Source: Archangium sp.
GTDB lineage: Bacteria > Myxococcota > Myxococcia > Myxococcales > Myxococcaceae
Length of the DNA: 64,000 nucleotides
Direction of reading: 5' to 3'
Assembly: GCA_022843845.1 (NCBI GenBank)
Contig: JALHMW010000005.1
Location: 1-64,000 of the forward strand
This document shows, in pieces, positions 25,613 through 36,300 of the stretch. The notes beneath the pieces were generated by a model. It was given only the letters and a program-made list of their open reading frames with translations, was not told the DNA's origin and made no database searches. Position 1 is the first letter of the stretch. Each line of letters begins with the position of its first letter. Made by a program: the position numbers and the translations under genes.

Positions 25613-27571
25613 TCAGGCCTTCTGCGGCGGCGTGCTCTTCACGAACAGGTCGCGCAGCTGCTTCTCGTCGACCTCTCCCGGAGCGCCGGTCATCAGGTCG
25701 GTGCCCTTCTGCGTCTTCGGGAACGGAATCACGTCGCGCAGCGACTCGGTCTCGGTGATGAGGAAGGCCAGGCGATCCATGCCGAGCGCGAGGCCACCGT
25801 GCGGCGGGGCTCCGAACTTGAGCGCGTCGAGCAGGAAGCCGAACTTCGAGCGCGCGTCTTCTTCGCTGATGCCGAGCGCCTTGAAGACGAGCGACTGCGT
25901 AGCCGGATCGTGCAGACGAATCGAGCCGCCGCCGATCTCGAAGCCGTTGAGCACCACGTCGTAGCGGTAGCAGTACACCTTCGACGGGTCGAACGACTCA
26001 GGCTGCAGGTACTTGAGGTGTTCGTCGTGCGGCCGCGTGAAGGCGTGATGCGCCGCGGCCCACGTCTTCGACTCTTCGTCGTACTCGAACAGCGGCGGGT
26101 TCACGACCCACAGGAAGTTCCAGCTGCCGCCCGAGCCGTACTCGGGAATCAGCCACAGGCGCTTGGCCAGCATCACGCGCAGGTTGGCCATCACCATCTG
26201 CACCTTCGACTCTGGCCCGAACTGGAAGAGGATCAGATCGCCAGGCTTCGCGCCGGTCGCTTCGATGATCGCGGCCCGCAGCTCGGGCTTGGCGGTCTTG
26301 AACAGCGGCGCCTGCGTCCAGTCACCGTTCTCGGCGATCTTCGCGCGCGCCAGACCCTTGGCGCCCATGCTGACGATGTCTTTTTCGAGCTCCTCGATGT
26401 CCTTGCGCGAGAGCTCGTGCGGAGGCGGCGGCATCTTCGCCGTCGGGTTCGGGTTCGCCTTCCGAAACGCCTCTTCCTTCGCCTTCACGACGCTCGGGTT
26501 GTGCTGCCCGGCAGCGACGGGAGAGACGACGAGCGCCTTGATGAGCCCCTTCGCCTGCAGGGCCTCCCACATCGGGCCGACGCCGCCTTCAGCGCCGAAC
26601 TTCTCGATGATCGGGTTGAGCACCGTGTGCTGCATGCCGAAGCGCAGGTCCGGCTTGTCGTTGCCGTACTTCGCCATCGACTCGTCGAAGTCCATGCGCA
26701 GGAACGGCGTCGGCAGATCGAGGTTGTGCACCTCTTTCCAGAGCTTCTTGAGCAGGCCCTCGATGACGGTGAAGACGTCGTCTTGCGCGACGAAGCTCAT
26801 CTCGATGTCGATCTGCGTGAACTCGGGCTGGCGATCGAGGCGCAGGTCTTCGTCGCGGAAGCACTTCACGATCTGGAAGTAGCGCTCGAAGCCCGCCACC
26901 ATGAAGAGCTGCTTGTAGAGCTGTGGCGACTCGGCGAGCGCGTAGAACTTGCCGGCGTTGAGGCGTGAAGGAACGAGGAAGTTCCGCGCGCCGCCCGGCG
27001 TGTAGCGGCCCATGAAGGGCGTCTCGAGCTCGAGGAAGCCGTTCTCGACGAAGTACGAGCGCGTCGCGGCGTTCATCTTCGCGCGGGTGATGAGCGCCTT
27101 CTGCAAGGGCGGCCGGCGGAGATCGAGGTACCGGTGCTGCAGGCGCAGCTCGTCGTTCGCGGTGATGTGCTCGCTGATCTCGAACGGCGGCGTCTCGGAC
27201 TTGTTGAAGACCTCGATCGCCGTCACGTAGACCTCGATCTCGCCGGTCGCGAGGTTCGGGTTCGTCGCGGGGATCTCCTTGTTCTCCTTCTTCGACCATT
27301 GCATGCCGCGCGAGCGCACCTTCGCGGCGACGCCGATCACCCACTCGGAGCGCAGCTTCTCGGCGAGATCGTGCGCCTCTTTCGAGACCGACGGGTCGAA
27401 GACGATCTGGGTCAGCCCTTCACGGTCACGCAGGTCGATGAAGATGAGATCGCCGTGATCGCGGCGGTTGTTCACCCAGCCGAACAAGACGACGTCCTTG
27501 CCGATGTCGGCGGCGCGCAGGGCTCCGCACGAGTGGGTGCGCTTCACCTTCGAGATGAACTGATGCGACAT
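25613..27571 (-). CDS. aspS: Aspartyl-tRNA synthetase
   Basis: The 652-aa protein is a bacterial-type aspartyl-tRNA synthetase. The N-terminal OB anticodon-binding domain is recognisable (GWVNNRRDHGDLIFIDLRDREG), then class II core motifs: motif 1 around MNAATRSYFVENGFLELETP, motif 2 FRDEDLRLDRQPEFTQID and the C-terminal motif 3 GGLALGMDRL. A large bacteria-specific GAD insertion lies between, with an extra Pro-rich loop (PPPPHEL), making it about 60 residues longer than Escherichia coli AspRS. It charges tRNA-Asp in translation. The ATG at 27571 fits the family start. The gene converges on the lysozyme gene with three bases between stops. Confidence 0.97.
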   Translation of the reverse strand: MSHQFISKVKRTHSCGALRAADIGKDVVLFGWVNNRRDHGDLIFIDLRDREGLTQIVFDPSVSKEAHDLAEKLRSEWVIGVAAKVRSRGMQWSKKENKEIPATNPNLATGEIEVYVTAIEVFNKSETPPFEISEHITANDELRLQHRYLDLRRPPLQKALITRAKMNAATRSYFVENGFLELETPFMGRYTPGGARNFLVPSRLNAGKFYALAESPQLYKQLFMVAGFERYFQIVKCFRDEDLRLDRQPEFTQIDIEMSFVAQDDVFTVIEGLLKKLWKEVHNLDLPTPFLRMDFDESMAKYGNDKPDLRFGMQHTVLNPIIEKFGAEGGVGPMWEALQAKGLIKALVVSPVAAGQHNPSVVKAKEEAFRKANPNPTAKMPPPPHELSRKDIEELEKDIVSMGAKGLARAKIAENGDWTQAPLFKTAKPELRAAIIEATGAKPGDLILFQFGPESKVQMVMANLRVMLAKRLWLIPEYGSGGSWNFLWVVNPPLFEYDEESKTWAAAHHAFTRPHDEHLKYLQPESFDPSKVYCYRYDVVLNGFEIGGGSIRLHDPATQSLVFKALGISEEDARSKFGFLLDALKFGAPPHGGLALGMDRLAFLITETESLRDVIPFPKTQKGTDLMTGAPGEVDEKQLRDLFVKSTPPQKA

Positions 27572-27706
27572 GTGGAGTGGCTCTTCCTGGTGATGAGTGG
27601 GCTCTGAACTTTCGCGGGCACCGTAGAGGAGCGGCCCCGCCCCATCAACGACGTCGTGGAGCGGGTGGGGCCTGACTTCGGCGGCGCATTGGCTAGGCTG
27701 CGCCGC

Positions 27707-29002
27707 ATGCGTGTGTTCCTCCTCAGCGTCTGCGCCGCGGCCCTCTCCTGCGGCCCCAACCCACCAGCGCCCGTCCGCGTGATGGCGATCGTGCCCGTCG
27801 AGACCGGCGGCTACGAGAGCCGAGAAGTCCAGCTGCAGACCATCGGCAACCTCACGACCCTCAAGGGCTCGGTCGCCGAGCTCGTCGGCGTCAACCGCGT
27901 CACCCTCGATCCGAACGATCCCATTCAGCGCGGCGGCATCGAGAACCTCACCGACGAGCAACGCTACGAGGTGCTCGTCAAGGACAAGGGCTCCGACGTG
28001 CGCGGCAACTACCTCGACCGCGCAGGCGTGCTGTGGCCCGCCGACTTCCACACCTGGAACATGGTGACGACGTACTGGAACTTCGAGAACGCCTACCTCT
28101 ACTTCCAGGACCTGCTGGCCTCGCAGATCCCCGCGCAGACGCCCGACGAGCTCAACCGCATGCGGGTGATGTACTGGCCCGAGCTGAAGATCAACGACAC
28201 GCTCGTCACCGACAACGCCCTCTACCTGTCGTTCGTGAAGTCGTTCGCGATCACGCCCTTCCAGAACGAGAAACGAATTCCCCTGGCGATGAACCTGGGC
28301 GTCATCGGTCACGAGGTCGCGCACAAGGTGTGGAGCAAGCGCGTCTTCAACGACGAGGGCATTCACCCCACCCTGCGCCCGTTGACCGGCTGGAGCGGCG
28401 AGCCGTTCAACCTGCTCAAGTCGCTCGACGAGGGTCTGGCCGACTTTCATGGCTTCGGCGTCACCTGCCGCGGGCTCGCTGGCTGCCGCCCCGACATCCT
28501 CTCGGTCAGCATCGCCGACGAGGCCTACGCCAGGCAGCGTGACGTCAGCCGCGTCGACGCCTGCCTCGACGAGGGCTTGCGGGCCGCGCTCAAGACGTTC
28601 TCTGCCGACCAGTGGATTCGCGCGCGCGAGCTCTACCTGTACGGAAACCTCTGGGCGGTCAGCCTCTACCAGGCGGGCTCCAAGACCGGCGGCCTGCAAA
28701 AGGTGAAGTCGATTCAGGTGTCGCTCCTGTCGGCGTACAACGACGATCGCGCGCAGAGCCCGGGCCTCAACCAGCTCGTCAACCGCAACCTCAACAGCCA
28801 GATGGCCTTCACGCCCGAGGCTGTCGGAGAGGTGATCGCCAGCCACATCGCCGACGTCGATCTGCGCCGCGCGTTCTGCAGTGAAGCGATGGACAGGCTC
28901 CAGCTCCAGTGCATGCGCTCGGACTGCACCGACAAGATGCCCAGCTGCCCTGGCACCACCCGCCGTGGAACCACCTGCAAGGTGCTGCCGCCCCTGCCGT
29001 GA
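27707..29002 (+). CDS. Lipoprotein zinc metalloprotease (HExxH)
   Basis: The 431-aa product has a lipoprotein signal (MRVFLLSVCAAALSC) and one zinc-binding motif VIGHEVAHKVW with His202, Glu203 and His206. Forty-odd residues later DEGLADFHGF supplies a Glu and Asp in the position of a gluzincin third ligand. Conserved aromatic segments (NMVTTYWNFENAYLYFQDLL) precede the motif. The C-terminus holds several Cys and no recognised domain. It should be an exported, lipid-anchored peptidase of a family I cannot name. The ATG at 27707 gives the signal peptide; 135 bases separate it from divergent aspS. Confidence 0.75.
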   Translation: MRVFLLSVCAAALSCGPNPPAPVRVMAIVPVETGGYESREVQLQTIGNLTTLKGSVAELVGVNRVTLDPNDPIQRGGIENLTDEQRYEVLVKDKGSDVRGNYLDRAGVLWPADFHTWNMVTTYWNFENAYLYFQDLLASQIPAQTPDELNRMRVMYWPELKINDTLVTDNALYLSFVKSFAITPFQNEKRIPLAMNLGVIGHEVAHKVWSKRVFNDEGIHPTLRPLTGWSGEPFNLLKSLDEGLADFHGFGVTCRGLAGCRPDILSVSIADEAYARQRDVSRVDACLDEGLRAALKTFSADQWIRARELYLYGNLWAVSLYQAGSKTGGLQKVKSIQVSLLSAYNDDRAQSPGLNQLVNRNLNSQMAFTPEAVGEVIASHIADVDLRRAFCSEAMDRLQLQCMRSDCTDKMPSCPGTTRRGTTCKVLPPLP

Positions 29003-29010
29003 ACGCCGCC

Positions 29011-29736
29011 ATGAACCGACTCTTCCTGGGCCTCCTCTGTCTCGGCGTCGCCCTGCCCGCCCTCGCGCAGAGCAAAGACGACGACGCTCCGATTCCCTAC
29101 GACGACGACGGCGCGACCGACGAGCCGGTCAAGCCGAAGAAGAGCCGCAAGTCGGAGCGCCTGCGCGAAGAAGACGAAGATGCGCAGGAGCGCGACGAGC
29201 GCCTCGCCTCGACCGACGACCCCAACTACGGCGTCGGCGGAGACATCGTCTTCGGCGCCAACCTGCTCGACGCGAGCCGCGGCGGCCTCGACCCGCGCTT
29301 CACCTTCGGCGTGCGCTTCACGTGGGAGTTCGGCCGGCTGTTGTCGGATGAGTACCTGCGCGAGATGTTCTTCGCCGACCTGCAGTGGCGCTTCGCCGTC
29401 ACCACCGATGGCACGACGCAGATCACCAGCTGGGCCAGCCAGCATTACTTCACGATCGCGCCGGCCATCGTCTGGCCCATCTCGAAGATCGTCGGCCTCT
29501 ACGCGCAGCTCGGAATCGGCGTGAACGCGGCCTTCACCGGCGTGCGCATCGATCAGACCGAGGTGCAGCTTCAGGGGGCGCGGTTCCTCTTTCAGTACGG
29601 CATCGGCATTCGCGGCCGTCCTGCGCTCGTGCCGGACGAGACCATTCGGCTCACCTGGCGGGTCGAGATCACCAGGTACCTGCGGGGCTACATGCACGAC
29701 ACCGTGTTCGCCGCCGGCATCGGGATGATCTTCTGA
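29011..29736 (+). CDS. Outer-membrane beta-barrel-like secreted protein
   Basis: The 241-aa product has a Sec signal (FLGLLCLGVALPALA-Q), a charged linker rich in Asp, Lys, Arg and Glu, and then alternating hydrophobic beta strands with Gly and aromatic residues (GDIVFGANLL, FTFGVRFTWEF, GLYAQLGIGVNAAF, ending DTVFAAGIGMIF). A terminal Phe after a strand is typical of outer-membrane barrels. Function unknown. ATG 29011 was chosen; a GTG at 28999 overlapping the upstream stop as GTGA is an in-frame alternative that adds four residues. Confidence 0.65.
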   Translation: MNRLFLGLLCLGVALPALAQSKDDDAPIPYDDDGATDEPVKPKKSRKSERLREEDEDAQERDERLASTDDPNYGVGGDIVFGANLLDASRGGLDPRFTFGVRFTWEFGRLLSDEYLREMFFADLQWRFAVTTDGTTQITSWASQHYFTIAPAIVWPISKIVGLYAQLGIGVNAAFTGVRIDQTEVQLQGARFLFQYGIGIRGRPALVPDETIRLTWRVEITRYLRGYMHDTVFAAGIGMIF

Positions 29737-29755
29737 ACGGTGACCTACATTGCCT

Positions 29756-29770
29756 GACACGTGCCGTGTC
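29756..29770 (+). terminator. Short hairpin after the beta-barrel gene
   Basis: A 6-bp perfect stem GACACG/CGTGTC with a 3-base loop lies 20 bases after the stop at 29736. There is no clear T-run, so factor-independent termination is only possible. Confidence 0.3.
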
Positions 29771-29905
29771 TGAGGACCGCAATCTGGGTTGACGGGTATG
29801 GGGCCGCATCGCTAGACGCAGGGGTCGATTTCACCTGATTCCTATTTCGTCACGAGGGGTTGCCGATCCACTGGCCCCTCACACACTGCTCATTCGAGGC
29901 GAGAC

Positions 29906-32900
29906 ATGAAGCTCCGTCTTGGGGTCGTTCTGGCCCTGCTCGTTCCTGTCGTTGCGTGCCGGGCGCCAGAGAAGCCGAAGCCCCCGCCGAACCCGCCGTC
30001 CATCACCTCCTTCACGGTGGACAAGCAAGCCATTCGCCGTGGCGAGATGGTCACGTTCAACTTCACGGTCGAGCGCGCACAGTCGGTCGAGCTCGTCGAC
30101 CAGACCGGCAGCGCCATCGCGGTGACGTACGACGACCTCGCGGGCGTGGGCAGCGCGAAGGCCACCCCGGAGCGCTCGGCGTTCTACGTGCTGCGAGCCG
30201 AGGGTGAAGGCGGCCGCGACTCCGCGTTCGTTCAGGTCGCCGTCGACGAAGGCCTGCAGTCGGTGTTCCTCGTCGCCGTGCCCCAACAGATCAAGCCGGG
30301 CCAGCGCGTCGATCTCATCTGGTCGGCCGCGGGTGGTCGCAACGTGCGCCTCGCCGCCGGAGCGCGGACCATCTCGATGCTGGAGAGCGGCTCGGCGAAC
30401 GACAGCCCGATGACGACGACCACGTACACGCTGTCGGGCGAGCGCGCCGATGGCTCCATGTCGTCGCAGAGCGCCACCGTCACCGTGGTGCCCGTGGTGG
30501 AGTCGTTTACTGCGACGCCTCCCGCTGCGAAGCCGGGCGAGACGATCACGCTGGCGTGGAAGACCGCTGGTGCCGATCAGATCGTCGTCGAAGAGGCGAC
30601 GTTCGGACAGCTCGTCTCGACCTCGGTCGACGTCGCGATGGGCACCGTCAACTTCGTCGTGCCGACGTACTTCGCAGACGCCGGCTTCTTCGACGCCGGT
30701 ACCGCCTCGATGCCTGATGGTGGCGAGCGCGATGGCGGCGAGTCGGATGGCGGAATCGACGGCGGCTCGGTGGCGCCTCCGGTGCCGCTGGTGCGAGAGG
30801 GCTTCCCGCTGCGCTTCACCCTCACCGCGCGCACCACGACGCCGGTTCAGCAGGTGCAGCGCGCTGTCGACGCGCGCGTCGGCCAGGGCCCCGTCATCGA
30901 CTTCTTCGAAGTGCCCGCGTTCGGCACCCGCGGCAGGCCCTTCGATCTCTCGTGGCGCACCACCGGAGCCACCCGCATCGAGCTGCAGGCCAACGGGCTG
31001 CCCGTCTACAGCCCGCTCGCCGGTGTCAACACCATCGGCTCGTTTCGGCTGGGGAACTTCAGCGCCGACACCACGTTCACGCTGGTGGCCTACGACTTCA
31101 ACGGGCTGCAGGTGTCGTCGACGAAGGCCGTCAGGGCCGTCGCGCCGCCGCGCATCGTGAACTTCATGGCGCCGATGTCTGCCGCGACCGCGTCGATGCG
31201 CATCACCGTGACCTGGACCACCGCCGACGCGACGTTCCTGCTGCTCCGCTTGAAGGGCGGGCCGGCGTTCCTGCGCGAAGATGGCGTCAACGCCGTCGTC
31301 AACGGCACCACCCAGTTCACCGTGCCACAGACGGGCACCTACGTGCTCGAGGCGTACAACGCGGCTGGCGACAAGGCGGTCGAGGAGCGCACCATCGAGT
31401 GCGGCGCGCCTGTGCTCTTCACCATCTCCCCCGAGCTCCTCGCGCGCGGCGAGCTCACCACCATGACGTGGGACGTCGGCACGGTGACGCCCGTGGACGT
31501 GGTCGGGCTCATCAACACGCCTCCAGCCGTCGTCGCGAACGCCAACGCGTTCGACGACATCTCGACGGCGCCCACGGCCCGGCAGCTCTTCTTCGTCGAC
31601 AAGGACGACGGCGTCGCCACCATCACCTTGCCCAACGGCTTCGTCTTCCCGTTCGCGACGAAGCAGGCGAGCAGGTTGACCGTCTCGACCAACGGCTTCG
31701 TCGCCATCGCCAACACGGCGGCGCCACTCCCCACCAACGCCGACCTCGGCGACATCGGCTATGCGGGCCCGGCGCTGCTTGCCCCCTTCTGGGACGATCT
31801 CGAGCTCGGCGTCGACGGTCGGGTGCTCTGGAACATCGACGAGACCACCACCCCGCGGCGCGTCACCATCTCGTGGCACAAGCTCAAGCGCTTCGGCGTG
31901 ATGGGCACCGAGCTGACCTTCCAGGTGCAGCTCTTCGAGACGGGCAAGTTCATCTTCGTGTGGAAGACGCTCAACGGCCCGGGTGCCGACGGCTCCGAGG
32001 CGACCATCGGCGCGGTCGACGCGGTCGAGGCGTACCAGGGTCTCGTCTCGTACAACTCCGCGACGTCAGCCGAGCTGGCAGTCGACACCGAGCGCGTGTG
32101 GTTCAGCGGCTCGAACGAGTTCAGCGGCTCGCGGCAGGTTCGCGTGCGTGGCCCGTCGGTGCTGGGCTTCGTCGTCGAGACCGCGACCGAGCGCATTCCC
32201 GTCTACGGCAGGGCCCGCGCGTTCGGGGCCAACGACGTGGTGATCACCGAGGCGATGCCTGCGCCGCTGGCGTCGCTGAGCTCGGGCCAGTGGGTCGAGT
32301 TCTTCAACCCCGGTGAGCAGGATCTCGACGTGGCCGGGCTGCGGCTCGAGTCGACCTCGGGCGCGGGGAGCCCGTTCATCATGCCCGCAGACTCCACCAT
32401 CACCGCTGCCGGGTACCTCGTCGTCGGCCAGTCCACCGACTCGGCGCTCAACGGTGACGCTGGCGTTCGCCTCGAGTGGACGGCTGGCTCGGTGCCGCTC
32501 GCCACGCCTGACTCGGTTCGCCTGGTGTTGCCAACGCCGCTGTCCGATGGCGGCACGCTGGTGGTCAGCCGGCTGGCGTGGGGCGGCATCAACTCGCTTC
32601 TGGCCGACGGAGGCTTCGCTCCGGACGGCGGCGTCGATGTCGGCTCCAGCGCGCAGGCGCCAGAGAACGTGCTGGTTCGCCTGGGCGCGCCGCCGTTCAG
32701 CTGCCCGCGCGCGCTCACCTTTGGCCCGCCCTCGCAGATCGGAACGCCTGGCGCGGCCAACGAGAGCTGCTTCCCCTACGTGCTCTCGGAGATCCCCGTG
32801 GACCTCGAAGACATCTCGGCCGCCGTGATACCAGTGCCGTTCCCGACGCTCGACGACTCGGCGGTCAACCTGCTCCTTCCCGTGCAGTTCCCCTACTTCG

Positions 32901-33349
32901 GCCAGACCTTCTCCCAGCTGCGCATCTGTACCAACGGCTGGGCGAGCTTCGTCGACACCACGTCGAGCTCGCTCGGCAACAAGACGTTGCCGTCGGAATT
33001 CACGCCGATTCAGACCCTCGCGGTCTTCTGGGATGACCTGCACATGAACACCGGCAACGCCTACGCGGGCCGCGCCGCGGGTCGCACGATTCTGCAGTGG
33101 AAAGACACCAGCCACTTCAGCAACCGCTCCGACGTGTACAACTTCGAGATCAAGCTGTTCGACAACGGCATCATCGAGTTCCACTACGGAAGCATCACCG
33201 GAGCCGCCACGGCGACCGGCACCGGCGCGACCCGGTGGATCGATGACCCCGCCGGTACCCAGGCCCTGGCCATCAGCGTCAACCAGCCCACGATTCAGCC
33301 CAACACCGCCTTCCGCTACACGCCGCGATCCCTGGTGACCACGCCATGA
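29906..33349 (+). CDS. Giant surface lipoprotein 1: Ig-like repeats, nidogen-like domains and lamin-tail domain
   Basis: The 1147-aa product has a lipobox (LLVPVVAC) and begins with ~90-residue Ig-like beta repeats, each opening with a Gly-x-x-x-x-Leu-x-Trp strand (for example PGETITLAWKTAGADQI). An acidic Gly-Asp-rich insert lies near residues 255-288. A nidogen-like domain follows near 548-734 (LTVSTNGFVAIAN, LLAPFWDDLELG), then a lamin-tail-like domain near 775-888 (VVITEAMPAP, GQWVEFFNPG), then a second nidogen-like domain near 961-1138 (LRICTNGWASF, FWDDLHMN). No enzyme motif appears. It is the first of three tandem paralogues, and its stop overlaps the second gene's start (ATGA). Confidence 0.8.
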   Translation: MKLRLGVVLALLVPVVACRAPEKPKPPPNPPSITSFTVDKQAIRRGEMVTFNFTVERAQSVELVDQTGSAIAVTYDDLAGVGSAKATPERSAFYVLRAEGEGGRDSAFVQVAVDEGLQSVFLVAVPQQIKPGQRVDLIWSAAGGRNVRLAAGARTISMLESGSANDSPMTTTTYTLSGERADGSMSSQSATVTVVPVVESFTATPPAAKPGETITLAWKTAGADQIVVEEATFGQLVSTSVDVAMGTVNFVVPTYFADAGFFDAGTASMPDGGERDGGESDGGIDGGSVAPPVPLVREGFPLRFTLTARTTTPVQQVQRAVDARVGQGPVIDFFEVPAFGTRGRPFDLSWRTTGATRIELQANGLPVYSPLAGVNTIGSFRLGNFSADTTFTLVAYDFNGLQVSSTKAVRAVAPPRIVNFMAPMSAATASMRITVTWTTADATFLLLRLKGGPAFLREDGVNAVVNGTTQFTVPQTGTYVLEAYNAAGDKAVEERTIECGAPVLFTISPELLARGELTTMTWDVGTVTPVDVVGLINTPPAVVANANAFDDISTAPTARQLFFVDKDDGVATITLPNGFVFPFATKQASRLTVSTNGFVAIANTAAPLPTNADLGDIGYAGPALLAPFWDDLELGVDGRVLWNIDETTTPRRVTISWHKLKRFGVMGTELTFQVQLFETGKFIFVWKTLNGPGADGSEATIGAVDAVEAYQGLVSYNSATSAELAVDTERVWFSGSNEFSGSRQVRVRGPSVLGFVVETATERIPVYGRARAFGANDVVITEAMPAPLASLSSGQWVEFFNPGEQDLDVAGLRLESTSGAGSPFIMPADSTITAAGYLVVGQSTDSALNGDAGVRLEWTAGSVPLATPDSVRLVLPTPLSDGGTLVVSRLAWGGINSLLADGGFAPDGGVDVGSSAQAPENVLVRLGAPPFSCPRALTFGPPSQIGTPGAANESCFPYVLSEIPVDLEDISAAVIPVPFPTLDDSAVNLLLPVQFPYFGQTFSQLRICTNGWASFVDTTSSSLGNKTLPSEFTPIQTLAVFWDDLHMNTGNAYAGRAAGRTILQWKDTSHFSNRSDVYNFEIKLFDNGIIEFHYGSITGAATATGTGATRWIDDPAGTQALAISVNQPTIQPNTAFRYTPRSLVTTP

Positions 33350-36300
33350 GCGCTCGTCTCTCGTCGTTCAGTGCCCTCCTCCTCCTCGCCGGCTTCGCCG
33401 GGTGTCCCACGGCCCCCGCCCCAGACCCACTCCCCGAGCCGCCTCGCGTGGTGACGTTCACCGTCAGCCCGACCACCGTCGCCCGCGGAGATACGGTCAC
33501 CCTCAAGTGGGAGACCAGCAACGCCGTCACCATCGACGTGGCCGACCTCGGCCGCGGTTCGATCGCCGGCGCCGCGGACAAGACGTCGGGCGAAGTGCAG
33601 GTGCCCGTCAGCCAGCCGACCGTCTTCGTCATCTCGGCGAAGAACTCGCGTGGGGCGCGGGCCAGCTCGGTCGCCAGCGTGAACGTCGAGGGCGTGGAGG
33701 CGGCGGCGATCGTCTTCACGGCCTACCCGCCGGTGCTCACGCCCGGTCAGCCAGGCCTGCTGGTCTGGAACGCACCGAACGCCCGCCAGGTGCAGATCGC
33801 GCCGATGGGCGGTCAGCCGCTCGATCTCGCCGCCCAGACGACGTCTGGGAGCGTCGAGGTCAGCCCGACCGCAACCGAGACCACCTACGTGCTCACCGCT
33901 GACGGTGTCAGCCGGACGGTCACCGTCGCTCGGGGGCAGGGCATCACCGAGTTCACGAGCTCGAAGGCCCAGGTCAAAGAGGGCGATCCGATCACCCTGA
34001 CGTGGAAGACCGAGAACGCGACGAAGGTGACGCTGTCGAGCCCGGGCCGAGGCGTGCTGCGAGAGACCACCATGGCGGCCGAGCTCACCATGGGCGCCTT
34101 CACGGACACCGTGGGCCCGCAGATCGACGGGTCGGCGATCAACTATCTGCTCGAGGTCGAAGGCCGCGGGCCTGTGCTGAGCAGGCTCGTCACGGTGTAT
34201 TACGGGAGCGCGCCCGAGGTGCTCACGGTCACGGCGCCGAAGTACGTCAAAGAAAACCTGCGCTTCCTGGTCTCGTGGACGACGGTCGGCGCCGATCGCA
34301 TCGAGGTGCGCGCTGGCCAGCAGATCGTCTACCGCACGCCAGGTGGCGCCAACGTCGCCTCGGGCTCGGTCGAGGTGCCCGCCCCGGCCGCCGCCACCGA
34401 CTACGTGCTCGCGGCCATCTCGACGCCGAGCGGCGCGACCGCGACGAAGAGCTTCCGCGTGACGCCGGTCACCGACGTCGGCACCGCCACCTTCTCCGCC
34501 ACGCCCACGACGGTGCCGTCGGGCGGCACACCCGTGACGCTGACCTGGAACGTGCCTGGCGCGATTCGTACCCGCATCGTCGAGAACGGTGAGACGACCG
34601 TCGTCGCCATCGAAGGCGCAGGTGCGGCGATGGGCACGGCGACGGTGTACCCGAACGCGACCACGACCTCGTACGAGCTGCGCGCGACCAACACCCTCGA
34701 GCCGCAGGTCAGCGCCACGGCGTCGGTCTCAGTGATGTCCCCCGCGACCATGACATCGGCCGACGGCGGCACCACCTACCAATCGCAAGGCTCGGCCCAG
34801 GTGGCGTGGACCGTCGGCGGCGCGAGTTCGGAGCTGATCGGGTTCGGCACGCCGACCGCTCGGGTTCGCAGCGCTTCCACGGGCTTCACTGACATCTCGA
34901 CGACCGGCACCGCCCTCGCCTTCCCACGCAACGCCAACGACAACGTCTTGTCGTTCGAGGCCACCGACTTCGAGACGTTCCTCGGAGGCCGGCGCGTCGA
35001 GAGCACCGTCTGGGTGTCGACCAACGGGTTCCTGCAGTTCTCGCCAGCGGCGGTGACAGATGCGCGCGCCACGCCCGCGTCCATTCCTTCGGCGACGGCC
35101 ACCACGGTTCCCGAAGACTTCGTCGCGCCGTTCTGGGCCGACCTCGAGGTCGGCGGCGGCGGCATCTTCTGGGAGATCGTCGGCACGGCTCCGAACCGGG
35201 AGCTCGCGGTGCAGTGGAACCAGGTGAAGGTGCGGGGCCAGGCATCGTCGAGCCTCACCTTCCAGGCGCGCGTGCATCAGGCCGGAGCGGTGACCTTCGA
35301 GTACCAGACGATCACCACCACGGCTGCCGTCGCGTCGACCATCGGGTACCAGGGCCCCATCGGCCTCGGGTACACGCACTCGTTCGCGACCGCTGGCGCC
35401 GACGGCGGCACCCAGGCTGGAACCCCCGCGTCGATGTCGAGCCTCAGCTTCGCAGGCGCCTCCATCTCACCCGCCGTCGTCTCGACGCTGGCGGCGCCCG
35501 GAGCCGGGCTGGTGCGCATCGGAACCGGAGGCCTTCGCATCGTCTTCGATCAGATCGTCAAGCCGACCGACATCTTCGTCAGCGAAGTGATGAACCGGCC
35601 CAACCCGGCCATTCCGCAGGGGCAGTGGCTCGAGATCGCCAACTTCTCGAACGCCGTCGTCGACATGTCGGGCTGGCAGATCGGCGACGCTGATGGCGGC
35701 GTGCAAGCCACGCTCGGCGCCGGCACGACGCTCGCGCCGCAGGGCTTCCTCGTGCTCGCGCCCACGGCTGATCCGCTGCTCAACGACGGGTTGCCGGGAG
35801 CCACGGCGCCCGTCCCGGGGCTGAACCTCACGCCGACGGGGAGCCTGGTGCGCATCTCGAACCCGCAGGGCTTCTTGAACACGCTCTCCTACCCTGCCGG
35901 GGTTCAGGGGGTCTCGTGGTCGGTCGACCGCGGCCCCTTCGTGAACCGACTGGCGCTGGCCACGGCTCCGTTGACCGCGGGGCTCTGCACCGCGAGGCCA
36001 AGCCAGACCTACGGGAACCTCTCACCCAGCCAGCGCGGAACGCCGGGTGCGAGCGGCGAAGGCGCGTGCATCGGGTACACGCTGTCGAGAATCCCCGTGC
36101 GCTTCAAAGACATCTCGACCTCGGGTCGGGTGGTGGCGCTCCCGAGCCCCGACGAGTCCGTCGCGGCCATCGACGTCACGGCGGCGCCCGTCACGGTCTT
36201 CGGCACGCCGACCAACATCGTGACGGTCTCGACCAACGGGTGGCTGGTGCCCAAGACGTACACCGGCAGCTCGAACTTCACGAACAAGGTCTCTCCCAAC

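Noticed and set aside
29871-29890. Sigma-54-like GG...GC pattern upstream of the first giant lipoprotein
   Set aside because: The spacing between GG and GC is 13 bases, not the 10 required, so it is not a sigma-54 promoter.
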